Assembly: GCF_014287635.1 (NCBI RefSeq) | Contig: NZ_JACOPH010000003.1 | Span: forward strand, 124,001 to 188,000 | Source: Roseburia zhanii | GTDB taxonomy: Bacteria > Bacillota > Clostridia > Lachnospirales > Lachnospiraceae | Length of the DNA: 64,000 nt | Direction of reading: 5' to 3' | Shown: positions 17,684-26,651 of the stretch, in pieces | Layout of the letters: the number at the start of each line of letters is the position of its first letter | Numbering within the stretch: the stretch's first letter is position 1 | Program-made: the position numbers and the translations under genes | The notes under the pieces: model-generated | Database searches by the model: none | What the model saw: only the letters and a program-made list of their open reading frames with translations | What the model was told of the DNA's origin: nothing

Positions 17684-17893
17684 TATGATACTGGGGTCAA
17701 AAGGTCTTTTGCCCCCTATGATACCGGATTGCTCCGTGCATTGCACTCTCGCAATCCTCAAAAACATTCATAATCCGCTCATTTTTCTACGAAAAATGGC
17801 TGCTTATTCATGTTTTTGGCGGGTCAAAAAGTCAAAAATCCTCTTGCAAGCAGGCTTGCATCGGCTTTTCGACCTTTTGACTCTGGTATCATA
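17684..17893. repeat. 210-bp structured inverted-repeat element (MITE-like)
   Basis: The ends form a 23-bp imperfect terminal inverted repeat: TATGATACTGGGGTCAAAAG... at 17684-17706 and its complement at 17871-17893, with 3 mismatches. Inside are at least three self-contained hairpins: GGATTGC/GCAATCC (17726-17732, 17751-17757), CATTTTTC-tac-GAAAAATG (17780-17798) and GCAAGC-ag-GCTTGC (17846-17859). The left end also folds on itself (GGGGtCAAAAGgtCTTTTGcCCCC). No open frame on either strand looks like a gene. It fills most of the 390-bp gap between rqcH and yicC. I see no clear target duplication. It may be a non-autonomous transposon or a structured transcript. Confidence 0.6.
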
Positions 17894-17945
17894 TTATCTT
17901 ATAATGTATAAAATCCTGTGTCAAGCAGAGGAAGGCAAAAGCTGT

Positions 17946-17974
17946 TTGACTAATTGCAGATTTTCCTATATAAT
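17946..17974 (+). promoter_or_regulatory. Predicted promoter of the yicC-remA-gmk-rpoZ operon
   Basis: TTGACT at 17946-17951, a 17-bp spacer and perfect TATAAT at 17969-17974, 59 bp before the yicC start. Confidence 0.8.
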
Positions 17975-18033
17975 ATTATTTAATTATGCATACATAAGTT
18001 TATGATAATGCCGCAAGGCAGTAGGAGGTTCTG

Positions 18034-18912
18034 ATGATTAAGAGCATGACCGGATTCGGGCGTTGTGAGATTATGGAAAACAACCGCAAATTTACAGTGG
18101 AATTAAAATCTGTGAATCACCGGTATCTCGATGTGAATATAAAGATGCCAAAGAAACTTGGCTTTTTTGAAAGTGCGATCCGTACACTGTTAAAAGAATA
18201 TATGCAGAGAGGAAAGATCGACCTTTTCATTTCCTATGAAGATTATACCGAGGAGAATTTTGCATTAAAATATAACGAAGATGTCGCAGCTGCTTATCTG
18301 AAATATTTAAGACAGATGGCAGATACATTTGATCTTGAAAATGATATACGGGTAAGTACCTTATCCCGTTATCCGGAAGTATTTACAATGGAAGAACAGA
18401 GCATCGATGAAAAGGAACTCTGGTCAACATTAGAGAAAGCCCTGCGTGGGGCGTGCAGCCAGTTTGTAGACAGCAGGATCGCAGAGGGAGAACATTTAGC
18501 AGAGGATCTGATCGAGAAATTAAATACCATGCTTGGCTATGTGGATTTTATCGAAGAACGTTCCCCGATGATCTTAACAGAATACCGTAAGCGTTTAGAG
18601 GATAAGATACATGAACTCTTAGGTGACAATCAGATCGATGAGAACCGGATCGCTACAGAAGTGACAATCTTTGCAGATAAGATCTGTGTTGATGAAGAAA
18701 CCGTACGTCTGCGCAGCCATATAGAAGCAACGAAGGCTTCCTTAGAAGAAGGCGGAAGCATCGGACGTAAGTTAGACTTTATCGCACAGGAGATGAACCG
18801 AGAAGCGAATACCATATTGTCAAAGACTACAGATATTACGATCTCTGACATCGGTATCAATTTAAAAACCGATATCGAAAAAGTTAGGGAACAGATTCAG
18901 AACATAGAGTAG
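18034..18912 (+). CDS. YicC-family endoribonuclease
   Basis: A 292-residue protein of the YicC/YloC family, which in other bacteria has endoribonuclease activity. The N-terminal YicC-N domain begins MIKSMTGFG and continues VELKSVNHRYLDVNIKMP; the C-terminal DUF1732 domain ends with RLRSHIEATKASL, GRKLDFIAQEMNREANTI and SKTTDI, the most conserved part. Length is standard. It heads the yicC-remA-gmk-rpoZ cluster, the same order as yloC-remA-gmk-rpoZ in Bacillus. GGAGG lies at 18023-18027 before the start. Confidence 0.93.
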   Translation: MIKSMTGFGRCEIMENNRKFTVELKSVNHRYLDVNIKMPKKLGFFESAIRTLLKEYMQRGKIDLFISYEDYTEENFALKYNEDVAAAYLKYLRQMADTFDLENDIRVSTLSRYPEVFTMEEQSIDEKELWSTLEKALRGACSQFVDSRIAEGEHLAEDLIEKLNTMLGYVDFIEERSPMILTEYRKRLEDKIHELLGDNQIDENRIATEVTIFADKICVDEETVRLRSHIEATKASLEEGGSIGRKLDFIAQEMNREANTILSKTTDITISDIGINLKTDIEKVREQIQNIE

Positions 18913-18921
18913 GAGATAGGT

Positions 18922-19182
18922 ATGGCAGAACTGATGAATATCGGCTTTGGGAATCTGGTACATACCGATAAGATCATAGCGATCGTAACACCGGATTCCG
19001 CACCGGCAAAACGGCTGGTACAACGGGCAAAACAGGAAGAACAGATCGTTGATGCCACACAGGGCAGAAAGACGAGGAGCATTCTTGTGATGGAGCCGGA
19101 TAAGATCGTACTTTCCGCTTTAGGAACAGATACATTAGCAGGCAGGTTCCATGAACTAGCAGGCAGCAGGGAGGAAAAATAA
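18922..19182 (+). CDS. remA: RemA-like regulator (DUF370)
   Basis: An 86-residue protein of the RemA family. In Bacillus RemA is a ring-forming DNA-binding activator of extracellular matrix and osmoprotection genes. The signature starts at the N-terminus (LMNIGFGNLVHTDKIIAIVTPDSAPAKRL) and continues with DATQGRKTRSILVMEPDKIVLSAL. It sits 9 bp after yicC and its stop codon abuts the gmk start. The operon context is the same as in Bacillus, so its identity is secure although its regulon here is unknown. Confidence 0.92.
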   Translation: MAELMNIGFGNLVHTDKIIAIVTPDSAPAKRLVQRAKQEEQIVDATQGRKTRSILVMEPDKIVLSALGTDTLAGRFHELAGSREEK

Positions 19183-19824
19183 ATGGATCAGAAACAAAGA
19201 GGGATTTTGATCGTATTTTCAGGTTTTTCGGGTTCCGGCAAAGGAACAGTTATGAAAGAACTGATGAACCGTTATGAAGAATATTATGCATTGTCCATTT
19301 CTGCAACAACCAGACAGCCAAGGGACGGAGAAGCAGATGGCAGGGAATATTTTTTCAAAACGCGGAAAGAATTTGAAAAAATGATTGAAAAAAACGAACT
19401 GATAGAGTATGCTTTGTACGTTGAAAATTATTATGGAACGCCAAAAGCCTACGTGGAAGAACAGTTAGAAGCAGGTAAAGATGTGATCTTAGAGATTGAG
19501 ATACAGGGAGCATTAAAGATCAAAGAACTTTTCCCGGATACACTTTTGATGTTTGTGACACCACCGGATGCTGCAACGTTAAAAGAACGGCTGATCGGCA
19601 GGGGAACCGAACCGATCGATGTCGTGAATGCAAGGCTTTCAAGGGCATTTGAAGAATCTTTAGGTGTAGAAGCCTATGACTATCTGATTGTAAATGATGC
19701 ATTAGATGTATGTGTGGAGGAAGTGCATTCCATTATCCGCAATGAGCATCAGAAAGTATCAAGGAATCAGGAGTTTATCAATAGAATCAAAGAAGAACTA
19801 AAAGGTTTTTCGAAAGGAGAATAA
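19183..19824 (+). CDS. gmk: Guanylate kinase
   Basis: A 213-residue nucleotide kinase converting GMP and ATP to GDP and ADP. It shows the P-loop GFSGSGKGT (residues ~13-21), the GMP-binding SATTRQPRDGEADGREYFF segment, the EYALYVENYYGTP motif and the lid region LKERLIGRGTE. Length is slightly over the usual 205 residues because of a C-terminal charged tail. It starts directly after the remA stop and ends 4 bp before rpoZ, so translation is probably coupled. Confidence 0.97.
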   Translation: MDQKQRGILIVFSGFSGSGKGTVMKELMNRYEEYYALSISATTRQPRDGEADGREYFFKTRKEFEKMIEKNELIEYALYVENYYGTPKAYVEEQLEAGKDVILEIEIQGALKIKELFPDTLLMFVTPPDAATLKERLIGRGTEPIDVVNARLSRAFEESLGVEAYDYLIVNDALDVCVEEVHSIIRNEHQKVSRNQEFINRIKEELKGFSKGE

Positions 19825-19828
19825 TATT

Positions 19829-20083
19829 ATGATACATCCATCTTATGTAGAACTTATGAAGGTCGTGAATAATGATGTAGCGATCGGAGAAGAACCGGTA
19901 GTAAACAGCCGTTATTCCATCGTGATCGCAGCAGCAAAAAGAGCAAGACAGCTGATCGCAGGTGCAGATCCTTTAGTACCGAATTCTTATGGAAAGAAAC
20001 CGTTATCTATCGCAGTGGAAGAATTATATGACGGTGATGTAAAGATCTTAAGCGAAGATGAGAAAGAAAAAGTAACAGAATAA
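19829..20083 (+). CDS. rpoZ: RNA polymerase omega subunit
   Basis: An 84-residue omega subunit that helps RNA polymerase assembly by binding the beta-prime subunit. It has the conserved NSRYSIVIAAAKRARQL segment and SIAVEELYDGDVKI. AAAGGAG lies at 19815-19821. It is the last gene before a two-part intrinsic hairpin terminator; rimO follows after 78 bp. Confidence 0.95.
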   Translation: MIHPSYVELMKVVNNDVAIGEEPVVNSRYSIVIAAAKRARQLIAGADPLVPNSYGKKPLSIAVEELYDGDVKILSEDEKEKVTE

Positions 20084-20108
20084 AGTTACCGGAATAAATT
20101 GAAAAATG

Positions 20109-20143
20109 GGATGTACAAAACATGGGTTTTGACATCCTTTTTT
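20109..20143 (+). terminator. Intrinsic terminator after rpoZ
   Basis: GGATG and CAAAAC pair with GTTTTG and CATCC around a short loop, followed by a six-base T run at 20138-20143. It ends the yicC-rpoZ operon only 18 bp before rimO. Confidence 0.75.
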
Positions 20144-20161
20144 ACTCTGTTGGAGGAATGC

Positions 20162-21487
20162 ATGAAATTACTTTTTATATCATTAGGCTGTGATAAGAAT
20201 CTGGTAGATTCGGAATATATGCTTGGTATGTTATCCGCAGACGGCATTACGATCACAGATGATGAAAATGAAGCAGATATTATCGTGATCAATACCTGCT
20301 GCTTTATCAATGATGCAAAGGAAGAAAGCATCAATACCATTTTGGAAATGGCAAAGTATAAAGAGTCTGGACAGTTAAAAGGTTTGATCGTTACAGGCTG
20401 TCTGGCACAGCGTTATCAGAAAGAGATCGAAGAGGAAATACCGGAAGTCGATGCGATACTTGGAACAAATTCCTATGATGGGATCGTGGAAGCAGTCCAT
20501 CAGGTCATAAATGGCAGACATTATGAGAATTTTAAAACATTAGAGGGACTGCCGTCAACAGGTGCACGACGGACACTGACAACAGGAGGACACTACGCAC
20601 ACTTAAAGATCGCAGAAGGCTGTAATAAGCACTGTACTTACTGTATCATTCCAAAGATCAGGGGAGAATACCGGAGTGTACCGATCGAAGAACTGGTCGC
20701 ACAGGCAAAAGAATTAGCAGAATCCGGTGTCAAAGAACTGATCTTAGTTGCACAGGAAACGACGCTTTATGGTGTAGATCTATATGGTAAGAAATCTTTA
20801 GGCAGACTCTTAGATGCATTAAATGAGATACCGGGCTTATACTGGATTCGGATTCTCTACTGTTATCCGGAAGAAATCGATGATGAGCTGATCGATGCGA
20901 TCATACGGAATAGAAAAGTCTGTCATTATCTGGATATGCCGATACAGCATTCCACAGATGCTATTTTAAAACGGATGGGCAGAAGGACAAACCATGACGA
21001 TATTGTGGCAATCGTTCAGAAATTAAGAGAACGGATTCCTGATATCTGTATCCGTACGACACTGATCTGCGGATTTCCGGGAGAAACAGAAGAACTGCAT
21101 GAAGAACTGATGCAGTTCGTGAATGATATGGAATTTGACCGTTTAGGGGCATTTACCTATTCACCGGAAGAAGGTACACCGGCAGAAACATTCATAGATC
21201 AGGTCGATGAAGAAGTCAAACTGACATGGCAGGAAGAAGTCATGGAGTTACAGCAGGAAGTTTCCTACGATAAAAATGAAACCTTAAGAGGAGAAGAACT
21301 CTATGCATTTATCGAGGGAAAAGTAGCCGATGAAAATGCTTATGTAGGACGTACTTACCGTGATGCACCGGGTATCGACGGCTATGTCTTTATCCATACA
21401 GATGAAACGTTAGTCACCGGGGATTTTGTGAAAGTCAGGATCACCGGAGCATATGAATATGATTTGATAGGAGAGATAGTGAGATGA
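20162..21487 (+). CDS. rimO: Ribosomal protein S12 methylthiotransferase RimO
   Basis: A 441-residue radical SAM enzyme that methylthiolates an aspartate of ribosomal protein S12. It has the N-terminal UPF0004 domain (SLGCDKNLVDSEYMLG, with further cluster cysteines at CC near 46 and in VTGCLAQRY), the radical SAM CNKHCTYC motif (~152-159) and a C-terminal TRAM domain with DAPGIDGYVFI. The ATG at 20162 follows TGGAGG; an in-frame extension further upstream would run through the terminator hairpin and is rejected. It overlaps pgsA by 4 bp. Confidence 0.96.
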   Translation: MKLLFISLGCDKNLVDSEYMLGMLSADGITITDDENEADIIVINTCCFINDAKEESINTILEMAKYKESGQLKGLIVTGCLAQRYQKEIEEEIPEVDAILGTNSYDGIVEAVHQVINGRHYENFKTLEGLPSTGARRTLTTGGHYAHLKIAEGCNKHCTYCIIPKIRGEYRSVPIEELVAQAKELAESGVKELILVAQETTLYGVDLYGKKSLGRLLDALNEIPGLYWIRILYCYPEEIDDELIDAIIRNRKVCHYLDMPIQHSTDAILKRMGRRTNHDDIVAIVQKLRERIPDICIRTTLICGFPGETEELHEELMQFVNDMEFDRLGAFTYSPEEGTPAETFIDQVDEEVKLTWQEEVMELQQEVSYDKNETLRGEELYAFIEGKVADENAYVGRTYRDAPGIDGYVFIHTDETLVTGDFVKVRITGAYEYDLIGEIVR

Positions 21488-22026
21488 ATTTACCGAACAA
21501 ATTAACGGTATTTCGTGTAATACTGATACCATTCTTTGTATTTTTCCTTTTATATCCGGGATTTAGCGGATATGGAAACTATGTTGCAACAGGAATTTTT
21601 ATCATAGCATCTTTAACGGATCTTGCAGATGGAAAGATCGCAAGAAAATATAATCTAGTCACAGATTTTGGGAAATTTATGGATCCGTTAGCTGATAAAT
21701 TGCTCGTGTGTGCAGCTTTGATCTGTCTGGTCGATATGAGAAAATTACCGGCATGGATCGTGATCATCATTATCAGCCGGGAGTTTATCATCAGCGGATT
21801 CCGCCTGATCGCAGCAGATAACGGAATCGTGATCGCAGCAAGCTACTGGGGCAAATTTAAGACAGCATTCCAGATGGTCATGATCATCGCATTGATCTTA
21901 AATTTTGATCATCCGGCATTTCATATCTTTGAAACAGCACTGATCTATATTGCATTGATCTTAACCGTTGTTTCTCTGATCGACTATCTTGTGAAGAACA
22001 AAAATGTTTTAAAAGAACAGAAATAG
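21484..22026 (+). CDS. pgsA: CDP-diacylglycerol-glycerol-3-phosphate 3-phosphatidyltransferase
   Basis: A 180-residue integral membrane enzyme making phosphatidylglycerol phosphate. The CDP-alcohol phosphotransferase signature is complete: DLADGKIARKYNLVTDFGKF followed by MDPLADK (residues ~42-68), with the aspartates that bind metal and substrate. About five or six hydrophobic helices follow. Its ATG overlaps the rimO stop, and its stop overlaps a potential GTG, so rimO, pgsA and cinA are co-transcribed. Confidence 0.95.
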   Translation: MNLPNKLTVFRVILIPFFVFFLLYPGFSGYGNYVATGIFIIASLTDLADGKIARKYNLVTDFGKFMDPLADKLLVCAALICLVDMRKLPAWIVIIIISREFIISGFRLIAADNGIVIAASYWGKFKTAFQMVMIIALILNFDHPAFHIFETALIYIALILTVVSLIDYLVKNKNVLKEQK

Positions 22027-22043
22027 TGATAAGGAGTGATCCT

Positions 22044-22547
22044 GTGAAAGAAAAAGAACTGACGATTGAAGAAGAAGTTGCGCAGTTACTGCAAAAATAC
22101 CAGCTTTCCATTACAACAGCAGAGTCCTGCACCGGCGGGCTGATTGCAGGAACGCTTGTAAACGTTTCTGGAATATCCAGCCAGTTTAATGAAGGATATA
22201 TTACTTATTCCAATGAGGCAAAAGAGCGGCTGTTAGGGGTATCCCATGCAACATTAGAAACATATGGGGCAGTCAGTGAACAGACCGCAGAAGAAATGGC
22301 AGCCGGTGCAAGGTGTGCCGCCCATGCAGATATGTCGATCGTATCAACCGGGATAGCAGGCCCTGATGGCGGAACGAAAGAAAAGCCGGTAGGTCTTGTC
22401 TATTTAGGCTGTGCTTCATCAAATGGTGTGACAGTGGAACGGCATATTTTTGCCGGCAGCCGGCAGGAAGTGAGAATGTCAGCCGTTCATGCGGCACTTA
22501 CACTTGTAAAAAAAGTGATCGAAAGCAATGAAAAAAGCGATCAGTAA
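22044..22547 (+). CDS. CinA-family protein, nicotinamide-nucleotide amidohydrolase domain
   Basis: A 167-residue stand-alone C-terminal CinA domain (PncC type), which deamidates nicotinamide mononucleotide in other bacteria. It has the motifs TAESCTGGLIAGTLVNVSG, AVSEQTAEEMA and STGIAGPDGGTKEKPVGLVY. The N-terminal molybdopterin-binding-like domain of full-length CinA is absent, which is a common short form. I chose GTG at 22044 because AAGGAG ends 7 bp upstream; the GTG at 22026 overlaps the pgsA stop and lacks a site. The pgsA-cinA order is common in Firmicutes. Confidence 0.9.
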   Translation: MKEKELTIEEEVAQLLQKYQLSITTAESCTGGLIAGTLVNVSGISSQFNEGYITYSNEAKERLLGVSHATLETYGAVSEQTAEEMAAGARCAAHADMSIVSTGIAGPDGGTKEKPVGLVYLGCASSNGVTVERHIFAGSRQEVRMSAVHAALTLVKKVIESNEKSDQ

Positions 22548-22556
22548 GGAGCAGAT

Positions 22557-23108
22557 ATGAGGATAATCGCAGGAAGTAAACGAAGGCTTCCATTAAAGAC
22601 TGTGGAGGGAAAAGATACCAGACCAACGACAGACCGTATCAAAGAAACACTGTTTAATATGCTGCAAAATGAAATCTATGGCTGTTATTTTCTCGATCTG
22701 TTTGCAGGGAGCGGACAGATTGGGTTAGAAGCATTGAGCCGCGGGGCAAGATATGTGGTATTTGTAGAAAATGCGAAGAAAGCAGCTGCCTGTATCACAG
22801 AGAATATCCGGTTTACAAAATCAGATAAGGAAAGTCTTTTATTACAGATGGATGTGATCGCAGCACTTCGTTCCATGGAAGGGAAGTATCAGTTTGATAT
22901 TATTTTTATGGATCCGCCATATGACAAAGAATTAGAACGGGAAGTATTAGAATATTTGAAATCATCTTCATTATTAAAAGAAGATACACTTATGATCACA
23001 GAGGCATCCTTACAGACAGATCTTTCATATGTAAATGAACTGGGATTTACGATCTTAAAAGAAAAATGTTATAAAACAAATAAACATATATTTATACAGA
23101 AACAGTAA
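22557..23108 (+). CDS. rsmD: 16S rRNA (guanine966-N2)-methyltransferase RsmD
   Basis: A 183-residue SAM-dependent rRNA methyltransferase. The SAM-binding loop [18 protein letters not shown] (~43-60) and the catalytic [10 protein letters not shown] motif (~117-126) are both present, as is the N-terminal [10 protein letters not shown] with [10 protein letters not shown] typical of the family. Length matches the norm. It is followed after 29 bp by coaD, the same order as ylbH-ylbI in Bacillus. Confidence 0.95.
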   Translation: MRIIAGSKRRLPLKTVEGKDTRPTTDRIKETLFNMLQNEIYGCYFLDLFAGSGQIGLEALSRGARYVVFVENAKKAAACITENIRFTKSDKESLLLQMDVIAALRSMEGKYQFDIIFMDPPYDKELEREVLEYLKSSSLLKEDTLMITEASLQTDLSYVNELGFTILKEKCYKTNKHIFIQKQ

Positions 23109-23137
23109 AAGACAAGCGTCAGCTATGGGAGGATATT

Positions 23138-23623
23138 ATGGGAAAAGCAATTTATCCGGGCAGCTTTGATCCGGTTACGTTTGGACATTTTGATATGATA
23201 AAACGTTCTGCTGCGATCATGGATGAACTGATCGTAGGTGTATTGAACAATAGTGCGAAAAATTCGTTGTTTTCTGTGGATGAACGTGTTAGTATGTTAA
23301 AAGAGCTGACAAAAGATATTCCGAATGTAACGGTAGATTCTTTTGACGGGCTTTTAGTAGATTATATGAAGAAAAGCGGAGCAACGATCATTGTGAGAGG
23401 ATTAAGGGCGGTCACTGATTTTGAATACGAACTGCAGATCGCACAGACGAATCATGTGGAATACCCGGAAGCGGAAACGATCTTTTTAACGACAAACTTG
23501 AAGTATTCCTATTTAAGTTCCTCTATAGTTCGGGAATTTGCAGCTTATGGCGGTGATATTTCGAACTTTGTTCCACCACAGTTTATCGACAGGATTTATG
23601 AGAAATATAATATTAAAAAGTAA
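23138..23623 (+). CDS. coaD: Phosphopantetheine adenylyltransferase
   Basis: A 161-residue nucleotidyltransferase catalysing the penultimate step of coenzyme A synthesis. It contains the [16 protein letters not shown] motif with the (T/H)xGH-type signature, [17 protein letters not shown], and the ISSTxxRE-like [18 protein letters not shown]. Length is exactly typical. GGAGG at 23129-23133 sets the start. Confidence 0.96.
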   Translation: MGKAIYPGSFDPVTFGHFDMIKRSAAIMDELIVGVLNNSAKNSLFSVDERVSMLKELTKDIPNVTVDSFDGLLVDYMKKSGATIIVRGLRAVTDFEYELQIAQTNHVEYPEAETIFLTTNLKYSYLSSSIVREFAAYGGDISNFVPPQFIDRIYEKYNIKK

Positions 23624-23635
23624 GGAGTGTTGACC

Positions 23636-24247
23636 ATGAACAGCAGAATGGAGCAGATTATCGAAGAGATCGAAGAATATATAGATGGCTGTAAATCCCA
23701 GCCATTATCGAGTGGTGCCAGAATTATCGTGGACAAAGAAACCATAGATGAATTACTGACAGAACTTAGGTTAAAGACTCCGGAAGAAATCAAACGATAC
23801 CAGAAGATCATCAGTAATCAGGAAGCGATCTTGGCAGATGCAAAGTCAAAAGCAGATGAGATCATTGCACAGGCACAGGTACAGACAAATGAACTGATCA
23901 GTGAACATGAGATCATGCAGCAGGCATATGCACAGGCAAATGAAGTGGTGATGATTGCAACGAAGCAGGCACAGGAGATTTTAGATAATGCGACAAACGA
24001 TGCAAATGCGATCCGAATGAATGCGATCACTTATACGGATGATATGTTAAAGAGCATAGAGGACATTATTTCAGGTTCTATTGAAACAACAAGAGCAAGA
24101 ACCGATAATTTTGTCAGTTCCTTACAGGGATATTTAGATGTTGTGACTGCAAACCGTGCAGAGCTGGTTCCACAGGAACTTGAAAGTGAAAATATACAGG
24201 CATCTGCACCGGCAAAAGAGGCAGCTTCTTCAGAGGCAGATGCCTAA
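23636..24247 (+). CDS. Coiled-coil protein of unknown role (DivIVA/ATPase-subunit-like), 203 aa
   Basis: A soluble protein dominated by a long helix (residues ~35-135) rich in Ala, Gln, Glu and Lys, with heptad-like spacing (KAQEILDNATNDANAIRMNA). Related Clostridia proteins next to coaD are usually named vacuolar-type ATPase subunit-like or DivIVA-like; that is family resemblance, not demonstrated function. It starts at the ATG after TAAGGAG (23621-23627), 12 bp after coaD, so it is co-transcribed. Its 3' end overlaps the convergent ylbJ-like gene by 4 bp. A scaffold role at the membrane or septum is only a guess. Confidence 0.75.
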   Translation: MNSRMEQIIEEIEEYIDGCKSQPLSSGARIIVDKETIDELLTELRLKTPEEIKRYQKIISNQEAILADAKSKADEIIAQAQVQTNELISEHEIMQQAYAQANEVVMIATKQAQEILDNATNDANAIRMNAITYTDDMLKSIEDIISGSIETTRARTDNFVSSLQGYLDVVTANRAELVPQELESENIQASAPAKEAASSEADA

Positions 24248-25167
24248 GAGAAGGCACACAGATAAAAGAAATATCCAAGGATACTGCTGATCACAGCAAA
24301 ACAAAGGCGGCAGAGCAGGTAACGGCTTTTCGAAAAGGCACAGGTTTTTGTCATAGAGCAGGTCTGTGCAAAACCGCACAATCCACCAAAGGATGCAAAG
24401 AACATTGCCATCGGATAGATGTACTCTGGCAGCAATGCAGAGGTTTTTAAACAGGATATACCTGTTGTCACTTCGGTCATGCCTGTACAGATAAGATTTA
24501 CCAGAGGGTATCTTAGGTTACAGGTATTTAAGAGAGCTGCAAAGATGGAAAACAGGATGATATATCCACCTAATCTGGTTAAAGATTCAAACCCATTCAT
24601 AATGCCGGCATCAACGATTCCAAAATCCAAATGAGAATCAGATGCCGCTTTTTTGTAAGGTGCTGATTTTAATTTCTTCAACTGAAAAATGGCATAGCAT
24701 ACAGGCGGCAGGTATAGTGCGGTATAACTAAAGAGTATCATTTTTGGCATTTCTAATATATTTGTCAGGAGATAACCACTGATAAATACTGGACTTAGCT
24801 GGTTAAAGCAGATAGAGAGGATCTCACCTTCTTCTTTGGAGATCTTCTGCTGCATGGTGAGATCGGCACTGATCTTACTTCCCATCGGAAAGCCAAAGAA
24901 GAGTCCGCCTAAAAAGGCAAAGCATCCATACTGGCTGGTCGGAATGATATGCTTTGTCAATGGATACAAATATTTTGTAACAATCTGCATATAATTGGAA
25001 TACACCATAATGTTTGACAGGATCGCAAGCGGGAGTAAGGCAGGAAGGATCTGTTCGTACCAGAGCAGCAAACCATTTCCGGCAGCATGGATGGAAACCG
25101 CTGGATGTGTCAGGATAAAAAGGATCAATATTAATAATGCAAATAAAATAAAATAATTTTTTTTCAT
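24244..25167 (-). CDS. ylbJ: YlbJ-like sporulation integral membrane protein (Gate domain)
   Basis: A 307-residue polytopic protein with about eight hydrophobic segments and the nucleoside-recognition (Gate) domain signature: LLPLAILSNIMVYSNYM, then GCFAFLGGLFFGFPMGSKI and SICFNQLSPVFISGYLL. This matches the YlbJ family, required for spore cortex formation in Bacillus, and the neighbour coaD (ylbI) supports it. It is on the minus strand, convergent with the coiled-coil gene and divergent from pepD with only 30 bp between start codons, so the two promoters must overlap or lie inside coding DNA. Confidence 0.88.
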   Translation of the reverse strand: MKKNYFILFALLILILFILTHPAVSIHAAGNGLLLWYEQILPALLPLAILSNIMVYSNYMQIVTKYLYPLTKHIIPTSQYGCFAFLGGLFFGFPMGSKISADLTMQQKISKEEGEILSICFNQLSPVFISGYLLTNILEMPKMILFSYTALYLPPVCYAIFQLKKLKSAPYKKAASDSHLDFGIVDAGIMNGFESLTRLGGYIILFSIFAALLNTCNLRYPLVNLICTGMTEVTTGISCLKTSALLPEYIYPMAMFFASFGGLCGFAQTCSMTKTCAFSKSRYLLCRLCFAVISSILGYFFYLCAFS

Positions 25168-25197
25168 ATTAAACTATATTAAAAAATGGAGGCAGCT

Positions 25198-26646
25198 ATG
25201 AGTATTTTAGAAAATGTACAACCAAAAAATGTTTTTCATTATTTCGAGGAGATTTGTCAGATTCCCCATGGGTCTTATCATACAAAACAGATCAGTGATT
25301 ATCTGACAGCGTTTGCAAAAGAGCATGAGTTAGAATATTATCAGGACGATTTAAACAACGTTGTGATGATCAAAGAAGCAACTGCAGGATATGAAGCAGC
25401 ATCTCCGGTGATCCTTCAGGGACATATGGATATGGTCTGCGAAAAAGATGCAGGCGTAGAGATCGATTTTGAAAAAGACGGACTGGATATCTATATCGAT
25501 GGAGATTTTATCAAAGCAAAAGGAACCACATTAGGTGGTGATGATGGAATTGCAGTTGCTTATGCACTTGCAGTTTTAGCAGACGATTCCTTAGAGCATC
25601 CAAGATTAGAAGCAGTGATCACTGTAGACGAAGAAGTAGGACTGCTTGGAGCAAAGGATATCGACCTCTCGATGTTAAAAGGACATATCCTTTTAAATAT
25701 CGACTCTGAAGAAGAAGGACATTTTTTGACAAGCTGTGCCGGAGGACTTTCCACACAGACGAAAATACCGGTTGTTTATCAGAGAGAACAGGGCATAAAG
25801 GTATCATTACATCTGCATCAGTTAGAAGGCGGACATTCAGGTGCTGAGATCGATAAAGAGCGCGCAAACGGCATTATCGAAATGGGAAGGATATTAAAAT
25901 ATTTAGAAGAACGCATACAGATCGGGCTGATCTCGTTAGAAGGCGGTTTAAAAGACAATGCCATTCCAAGAAATGTAAGCAGTAGTATTATGATCTTACC
26001 GGAAGACCGGGAAGCATTTTCAAGTTATATCGCAGAGATCACAGAGATCTTAAAGAAAGAATATGCAATCTCCGATCCAAATCTTACATTAGATGTACAG
26101 TTTGATAAAGAAGGCAGTTATGAAGTTTTAAATCCATCTTCTTTACAGAAAGTGTTATTCTACCTGCGAAATGTACCAAATGGTGTGATGCATATGAGTA
26201 CGAATATCAAAGGTCTGGTAGAAACCTCTTTAAATGCAGGAATCATGAAATTAAATAAAGAGGAACTTTATATTTCCACTTCTGTACGAAGCAGTGTCAA
26301 GAGCCGCAAAGAAGAACTGACAGACAGATTGGTATATCTGACAGAATTTTTAGGCGGAGAGATCAGTATCGAGGGTGATTATCCTGCATGGGAATACTGT
26401 GCAGATTCCAGATTGCGTGAAAAAGTGTCAGAAGTTTATACAAGGATCTTTCAGAAAGAGCCGGTATTTGAAGCAATTCATGCCGGATTGGAATGTGGAA
26501 TGTTTGCAGATAAGATCGCAGACCTAGATGCAGTATCTTTTGGACCGGATATGTTTGATATCCATACACCAAAGGAACGCTTAAGTATTTCTTCTACAGA
26601 ACGTGTATATAAATTTATCGTAGAATTTTTGCGGAGTATGAAATAG
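25198..26646 (+). CDS. pepD: Aminoacyl-histidine dipeptidase (beta-Ala-His dipeptidase, M20)
   Basis: A 482-residue metallopeptidase of the M20 family, PepD type, cleaving Xaa-His dipeptides. It has the metal-binding motifs GHMDMVCEKDAG (~77-88), KGTTLGGDDGIAVAYALA (~107-124) and TVDEEVGLLGAKD (~141-153), plus LLNIDSEEEG and the dimerisation-domain HQLEGGHSGAEI. I chose the ATG at 25198, 5 bp after GGAGG; an ATG at 25186 lies on the ribosome binding site. The downstream M23 peptidase gene starts 5 bp after its stop. Confidence 0.94.
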   Translation: MSILENVQPKNVFHYFEEICQIPHGSYHTKQISDYLTAFAKEHELEYYQDDLNNVVMIKEATAGYEAASPVILQGHMDMVCEKDAGVEIDFEKDGLDIYIDGDFIKAKGTTLGGDDGIAVAYALAVLADDSLEHPRLEAVITVDEEVGLLGAKDIDLSMLKGHILLNIDSEEEGHFLTSCAGGLSTQTKIPVVYQREQGIKVSLHLHQLEGGHSGAEIDKERANGIIEMGRILKYLEERIQIGLISLEGGLKDNAIPRNVSSSIMILPEDREAFSSYIAEITEILKKEYAISDPNLTLDVQFDKEGSYEVLNPSSLQKVLFYLRNVPNGVMHMSTNIKGLVETSLNAGIMKLNKEELYISTSVRSSVKSRKEELTDRLVYLTEFLGGEISIEGDYPAWEYCADSRLREKVSEVYTRIFQKEPVFEAIHAGLECGMFADKIADLDAVSFGPDMFDIHTPKERLSISSTERVYKFIVEFLRSMK

Positions 26647-26651
26647 TATTT

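Noticed and set aside
15796..18005. Plus-strand open frames of 80-240 codons across the rqcH region and the 390-bp gap
   Set aside because: They run antisense to rqcH or through the structured repeat, have no ribosome binding site and give low-complexity Cys/Ser/Leu-rich translations typical of antisense frames.
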